Assembly (NCBI GenBank): GCA_016781775.1
Contig: JADDPR010000345.1
Coordinates: 1 to 9,409, forward strand
Direction: 5' to 3'
DNA: 9,409 nt
Origin: Rubrobacter sp.
GTDB lineage: Bacteria; Actinomycetota; Rubrobacteria; Rubrobacterales; Rubrobacteraceae
The position numbers and the translations under genes were made by a program. This document shows positions 6,091-9,409 of this stretch, piece after piece (positions within the stretch are counted from its first letter, which is position 1; each line of letters starts with the position of its first letter). The notes under the pieces were generated by a model. The model was given only the letters and a program-made list of their open reading frames with translations, was not told where the DNA came from and made no database searches.

Positions 6091-7368
6091 TTACGCTCCT
6101 CGTTTTAGCCGCGCCGGTAGGAGGCCGAAGGCGATGATGCGAGCCGGAAGGGCCCGCAAGACCGGTAGGCGGAGCAGGAGCCGGACCATGGGCGGCGGGG
6201 AGAAGGGCTCGTCCGAGCCGAGGGCGTTGGCGAACACTTTTCGTTGGATCAGGGCCTGGAAGGTCTGGATCACGCGTGTCGGCAACTGCCGTTTGCGCTG
6301 GACCGCCGCCACGTGGCGTTGGGGGAGGCTCACGAGTCGGTCCTCGCTCTCCTTCAAAGGACCGGCGAGCGTGTTCGCCGCGGCCACAGCGTCCTGGATG
6401 GCGTAGTTGATCCCGACGCCCCCGATCGGGCTCATGGCGTGCGCGGCGTCCCCTATAAGCAGGAGCCCCGGCTTGTACCATCGCTCACACCGGCTCGACT
6501 CGACGGAGAGGAAGGAGACCTGTCTCCAATCCCGCACGCCCTCCATGCGAGCGGCGAACTCTGGCAACGGCCCGGCGAACCCCTTCCTGAGCGCGGCGAT
6601 GCCGGCCCTTCGCAACTCCGGGTAGGTTCCCTTCGGGACTATGTAGCCGGCCTGCCAGTGGTCGAAGCGGTCGATGAGGATGGCTATACGGCCCCTGCCG
6701 AAACGGGCGATCCAACCCTCAACCGGGTCCCCCTCCTCCTTGGGCAACTCGAACCACAAAACGTCCATCGGCGGCGAGGTTTTCTTCGGCTCGAACCCCG
6801 CCAGGCGCCTGACCCGGGAGCCGCGCCCGTCCGCCCCGACGGTCAGTACCGCGCGAACCTCGTGCTCCTCGCCACTCCGGTTCTTGTAGCGCACCCCGCG
6901 CACGGCCCCGCCCTCTTCCTCGATCAGTTCCTTCACCCTCGCGCCCATCACGAGCCTGAAGTTGGGGAGACGCGTGGCCTCCCCGGTCACGAACTCCAGG
7001 AAGCTCGTCTGGGGCATCACGGTCATGTACGGGAAGCGGGTCTTCAGGCGCGAGAAGTCGACGGGAGTGAAGGGACCTTTCGGGGTTTGAACCGAGAGGC
7101 CGGCTACCCTGACGTGCCGGAGCTTCAACAACTCATCGGCCAGCCCAAGCTCGTGCATCAGCTCCATTACCGAAGGGTGGATCGTGTCGCCGCGGAACTT
7201 GCGATCGAAGTCCGAATGCGCCTCCAGCAGCGTCACGTCGATGCCCCTGCGGGCCAGCAACAGGGCCAACACCGCCCCCGCCGGCCCACCTCCCACCACG
7301 CAACACGTCGTCCTGACGGCAGAATCCGCTCCTACAGGCCTCCGCGAAACCTCTAGCATTTTCATCAT
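6091..7368 (-). CDS. FAD-dependent monooxygenase (group A, UbiH/PHBH fold), copy 2
   Basis: Probable NAD(P)H-dependent aromatic or polyketide hydroxylase of the single-component FAD monooxygenase class (FAD_binding_3), 425 aa. Visible motifs are GGGPAG (26-31) of the dinucleotide fold, E49 (LLEAH) for the FAD ribose, RGDTIHPS (59-66), the GADGRGS motif (178-184) and the second FAD signature GDAAHAMSPIGGVGIN (306-321). The C-terminal 35 residues are hydrophobic and basic and could touch the membrane. The start is one of two consecutive ATGs (7368, 7365), with GAGGAGG at 7374-7380. It appears to be a tandem duplicate of the next gene upstream (about two thirds identical by eye), 70 bp away. The substrate is unknown; oxidoreductases of geranylgeranyl-reductase type are a less likely alternative. 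Confidence 0.88.
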   Translation of the reverse strand: MMKMLEVSRRPVGADSAVRTTCCVVGGGPAGAVLALLLARRGIDVTLLEAHSDFDRKFRGDTIHPSVMELMHELGLADELLKLRHVRVAGLSVQTPKGPFTPVDFSRLKTRFPYMTVMPQTSFLEFVTGEATRLPNFRLVMGARVKELIEEEGGAVRGVRYKNRSGEEHEVRAVLTVGADGRGSRVRRLAGFEPKKTSPPMDVLWFELPKEEGDPVEGWIARFGRGRIAILIDRFDHWQAGYIVPKGTYPELRRAGIAALRKGFAGPLPEFAARMEGVRDWRQVSFLSVESSRCERWYKPGLLLIGDAAHAMSPIGGVGINYAIQDAVAAANTLAGPLKESEDRLVSLPQRHVAAVQRKRQLPTRVIQTFQALIQRKVFANALGSDEPFSPPPMVRLLLRLPVLRALPARIIAFGLLPARLKRGA

Positions 7369-7438
7369 CGTTACCTCCTCTTGCCTCGAACACAACTCGG
7401 GTTGGGATGCTCCCCCGACGGGCTTCCCCTCATGAATC

Positions 7439-8716
7439 TCAAGGGCGAGGCGCCTCGGGACGTACGGGCCAGACGCCGAAGGCGAAGAAACGGGCGGGGA
7501 GGTCGCGCAGGATCGGGACGCGGGGCAGCAGGCGCATAAACGCCGGCGGCGCCGAGGGTGCGTCCGGCCTGAGCGCGCTCGCTAGAAACCGCCGTTGGAT
7601 CTGGGCCTGGAACGCCTGGGCCAGCCTCGTCGGCAACTCGCGCCGGCGCTGCACCGCCGCGAGGTGGCGCACGTCGAGGCCCGCGGTCCGCCCCCGATCC
7701 TCCAGGAGCGGTCCCGAGAGCACGTTCGCCGCCGCAACGGCGTCCTGCACCGCGTAGTTGATACCGACTCCCCCCACCGGGCTCATCACGTGGGCCGCAT
7801 CCCCGATCAGCAGGAGCCCCGGGCGGTACCACTTCTTGCAGCGGCTGGACTCGACGGAGAGGAAGGAGACCTGGCGCCAGTCCGTTAGGTGCTCCGCGCG
7901 GTCGGCCAGTTCGGGGACCATCCCGGCGAAGGCTCGCCCGAACGACTCCACCCCGGCACTTCGCAGCCCAGGATAGGTGCCCTTGGGTATGACGTAGCCG
8001 ACCTGCCAGTACTCGGAGCGGTCGAGCAGGATCGCTATGCGACCCCGGCCGACGCGGAACACGGCGCCACCGGGATCTTCCTCCCTACGGGGCAGCTTGA
8101 ACCACAGGACGTCCATCGGCGGCGAAGTTTTCTCGGGCTCGAAGCCTGCCAGACGCCTCACCCTGCTCCCACGTCCGTCCGCCCCGATCGTCGTGAGCGT
8201 GGCCCGCACTTCGTATCTCTCACCGTCCTGGCCTTCGTAACGGACGCCCCGGACCGCGCCGCCCTCCTCGACGAGCTCCCGCACCCGCGCGTTCATTAGG
8301 AGGCGGAAGTTCGGGTATCGCCGCGCCTCGCCGACGACAAACTCCAGAAAGCTCGTTTGGGGCATCATGGTGATGTACGGGAACTTCGTCTTCAGGCGGG
8401 AGAGGTCGGCCACGGTGAAGGTGCCCCCCTCGGTCCGCAGGGACATGCCGCGGATCTTGGAGTGCGGCAGCCCGAGCAGCCGCTCCGACAAACCCAAGGC
8501 GTCTATGACCTCCATGGTCGAGGGGTGGATCGTGTCGCCCCGGAACTCCCGATCGAAGTCGGAGTGAGCTTCGAGCAGCATTACGTCCACCCCCGCCCGA
8601 GCCAGAAGGAGCGCCGCAACCGCTCCACCCGGCCCACCTCCCACCACGCAACACGTCGTGCTGCTCGCGACGCCCATCCCCCCAACCTCACGCAGAACTT
8701 CCGACGTTCCCCTCAC
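7439..8716 (-). CDS. FAD-dependent monooxygenase (group A, UbiH/PHBH fold), copy 1
   Basis: This is the promoter-proximal member of the monooxygenase pair, also 425 aa. It carries GGGPGG (26-31), LLEAH with E49, RGDTIHPS (59-66), GADGRGS (178-184) and GDAAHVMSPVGGVGIN (305-320). These bind FAD and position the isoalloxazine ring. The two proteins are collinear with few indels; they differ most at the extreme N-terminus (before residue 19), around 340-350 and in the last 35 residues. The GTG start at 8716 has GAGGAGG at 8724-8730, seven bases upstream; an alternative ATG at codon 14 lacks this site. It is divergent from a MarR regulator over a 206-bp AT-rich spacer, suggesting regulation by that protein. 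Typical family substrates are phenolics, quinones and polyketides; none can be assigned. Confidence 0.88.
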   Translation of the reverse strand: MRGTSEVLREVGGMGVASSTTCCVVGGGPGGAVAALLLARAGVDVMLLEAHSDFDREFRGDTIHPSTMEVIDALGLSERLLGLPHSKIRGMSLRTEGGTFTVADLSRLKTKFPYITMMPQTSFLEFVVGEARRYPNFRLLMNARVRELVEEGGAVRGVRYEGQDGERYEVRATLTTIGADGRGSRVRRLAGFEPEKTSPPMDVLWFKLPRREEDPGGAVFRVGRGRIAILLDRSEYWQVGYVIPKGTYPGLRSAGVESFGRAFAGMVPELADRAEHLTDWRQVSFLSVESSRCKKWYRPGLLLIGDAAHVMSPVGGVGINYAVQDAVAAANVLSGPLLEDRGRTAGLDVRHLAAVQRRRELPTRLAQAFQAQIQRRFLASALRPDAPSAPPAFMRLLPRVPILRDLPARFFAFGVWPVRPEAPRP

Positions 8717-8775
8717 CCCGTCACCTCCTCGCCCCGAACATGGTTCCGGGCTACTCGCTCTCTCGATGATCGTAC

Positions 8776-8844
8776 TTCATAAAATCACTACTACAAACAG
8801 TCAGTAATACTGATAATATTACAATACGAATGTAAGGCGCACAA
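8776..8844. promoter_or_regulatory. AT-rich divergent promoter/operator with overlapping palindromes
   Basis: Bases 8776-8835 contain 15 G or C of 60 (25%), in sharp contrast to the surroundings. Three inverted repeats overlap: a perfect TCAGTA-A-TACTGA (8801-8813), GTAATA-7-TATTAC (8804-8822) and TTACA-7-TGTAA (8819-8835). For the - strand monooxygenase operon, a candidate promoter is TTGTGC (8839-8844) and TAATAT (8816-8821) with 17-bp spacing. For the + strand regulator, TACAAT (8820-8825) is a good -10 without a clear -35. The palindromes cover these elements, as expected for a MarR operator repressing both directions. Confidence 0.6.
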
Positions 8845-8922
8845 CGTGTTTATCGCGACGTCTTCCTCTGTGGGGAGACGCCGAGCGCAAAATTTGGGGC
8901 TTTGTACGAAGGAGACGGGGCT

Positions 8923-9409
8923 ATGGCGCAAACTACCGGCGGGGTGGGGGACGGTATCGGACAGGGAGGCGGGAGGGGGGCAGAGGTGTTGCCCGAGGTG
9001 CTGGCGCGGCATACGGCTTTTCTGCTGAGCAAGGCCGGCCAGATGTCGCGGGAGGCGTTCGACCGGGCGGTCGGACCCATGGGTCTCAAGTCCCGCCACT
9101 ACGGAGCCATGGCGGTGTTGGATGCCGACGGGCCTCATGCCCAGCGGGAGCTCGGCGAGAAGCTTCGGATCGACCGTTCCACGATGGTAGCGCTGGTCGA
9201 CGACCTGGAAGGGATGGGGCTGGTGAAGCGCAGGCGCGACCGGGAGGACCGCCGGCGTTACGAGCTGACCCTCACGGACGCCGGCCGGCGGACGCTCTCC
9301 GAGGCCGGGGCTCTCGTCGAGGGCGTCCAGGAGAAGGTGCTCGCACCGCTCGACGAGGCGCAGCGCCGCGAGCTGCACGGGCTGCTCGTGGTTCTGCTGC
9401 GGGGTGCGG
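8923..9409 (+). CDS. MarR-family transcriptional regulator (3' end cut by window)
   Basis: The frame is open from the ATG at 8923 to the window end, giving 162 visible residues without a stop. GAAGGAG lies at 8908-8914, eight bases upstream. After a Gly-rich N-terminal tail (1-20), it has the MarR winged-helix core: VLARHTAFLLSKAG helix 1, GLKSRHYGAMAVL (54-66), HAQRELGEKL (72-81), recognition helix DRSTMVALVDDLEGMGL (84-100), and a basic wing RRRDREDRRRYELTLTDAGRR (103-123). These proteins bind palindromic operators as dimers and release DNA on binding small, often phenolic, ligands. No cysteine is present in the visible part, so a thiol-based OhrR-type redox sensor is unlikely. It is divergent from the monooxygenases, which it probably controls together with itself. 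Only the C-terminal end is missing. Confidence 0.9.
   Translation, partial: MAQTTGGVGDGIGQGGGRGAEVLPEVLARHTAFLLSKAGQMSREAFDRAVGPMGLKSRHYGAMAVLDADGPHAQRELGEKLRIDRSTMVALVDDLEGMGLVKRRRDREDRRRYELTLTDAGRRTLSEAGALVEGVQEKVLAPLDEAQRRELHGLLVVLLRGA

Larger units (their letters stand above)
6091..8730 (-). repeat. Tandem gene duplication (two monooxygenase copies)
   Basis: The units 6091-7380 and 7439-8730 align over their whole length, including the ribosome binding site (GAGGAGGT) and a few bases before it (TGTTCG-GGC), which indicates a duplication that included the translation start region. Protein identity is roughly two thirds by eye. Two stretches are identical at DNA level: 31 bases (7281-7311 and 8629-8659, FAD-binding fold) and 26 bases (6497-6522 and 7848-7873). 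Confidence 0.8.

Noticed and set aside
6014..6481. 156-residue N-terminal extension of the acetyltransferase
   Set aside because: It would overlap the end of the monooxygenase gene in a shifted frame and gives low-complexity Pro/Arg sequence; the acetyltransferase domain starts right after 6013.
6244..8299. Similar shadow proteins in off-frames of the two monooxygenase genes, looking like a second conserved gene pair
   Set aside because: The likeness follows from the DNA similarity of the two paralogous genes; no independent motif or start signal supports them.
1..9409. Mobile element, phage or CRISPR signature
   Set aside because: No transposase or integrase motif, no terminal inverted repeats with target duplication, and no regularly spaced repeats were seen; the only large repeat is the tandem monooxygenase duplication.

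Overview
The window is high-GC DNA (roughly two-thirds G+C by eye) with strong GAGGAGG-type ribosome binding sites, frequent GTG/TTG starts and tightly packed genes. The protein set (a DUF892 ferritin-like stress protein, a UbiH-like FAD monooxygenase pair, a PaaI thioesterase, a COG1926-type phosphoribosyltransferase and small zinc proteins) suggests an actinobacterium, possibly Rubrobacter-like. That assignment is inference from protein style, not from a marker gene. I see no rRNA, tRNA, transposase, integrase or CRISPR array.

Layout, left to right. Positions 1-633 hold no convincing gene; they contain several inverted repeats and a possible structured leader. A sugar-1-phosphate nucleotidyltransferase (634-1776, +) follows. 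Next is a compact + strand cluster: a 79-aa unknown (1911-2150), a 98-aa unknown (2167-2463), a DUF892 ferritin-like protein (2490-2996) and a P-loop kinase of the polynucleotide-kinase type (2993-3460). The kinase seems to start at a CTG that overlaps the stop codon of the ferritin-like gene. A PaaI-type thioesterase (3472-3849, -) converges on this cluster. Divergent from it are two small cysteine-rich, probably zinc-binding proteins (4011-4244 and 4287-4490, +) and a phosphoribosyltransferase (4552-5238, +).

The right third is a separate unit. On the - strand, reading from 8716 down, two closely similar FAD-dependent monooxygenases (7439-8716 and 6091-7368) are followed by a RimJ/RimL-type GNAT acetyltransferase (5447-6013), with gaps of 70 and 77 bp. 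A MarR-family regulator (8923 to the window end, +, incomplete) is divergent from them. The 206-bp space between the regulator and the first monooxygenase contains a block of about 25% GC with overlapping palindromes placed over candidate promoter elements. This is the layout of a small-molecule-responsive MarR switch controlling oxidation genes, and it is the most interesting part of the window.

Functions were read from motifs in the translated sequence and remembered family features; no database search was possible. Substrates of the monooxygenases, kinase, acetyltransferase and phosphoribosyltransferase cannot be named from sequence alone.
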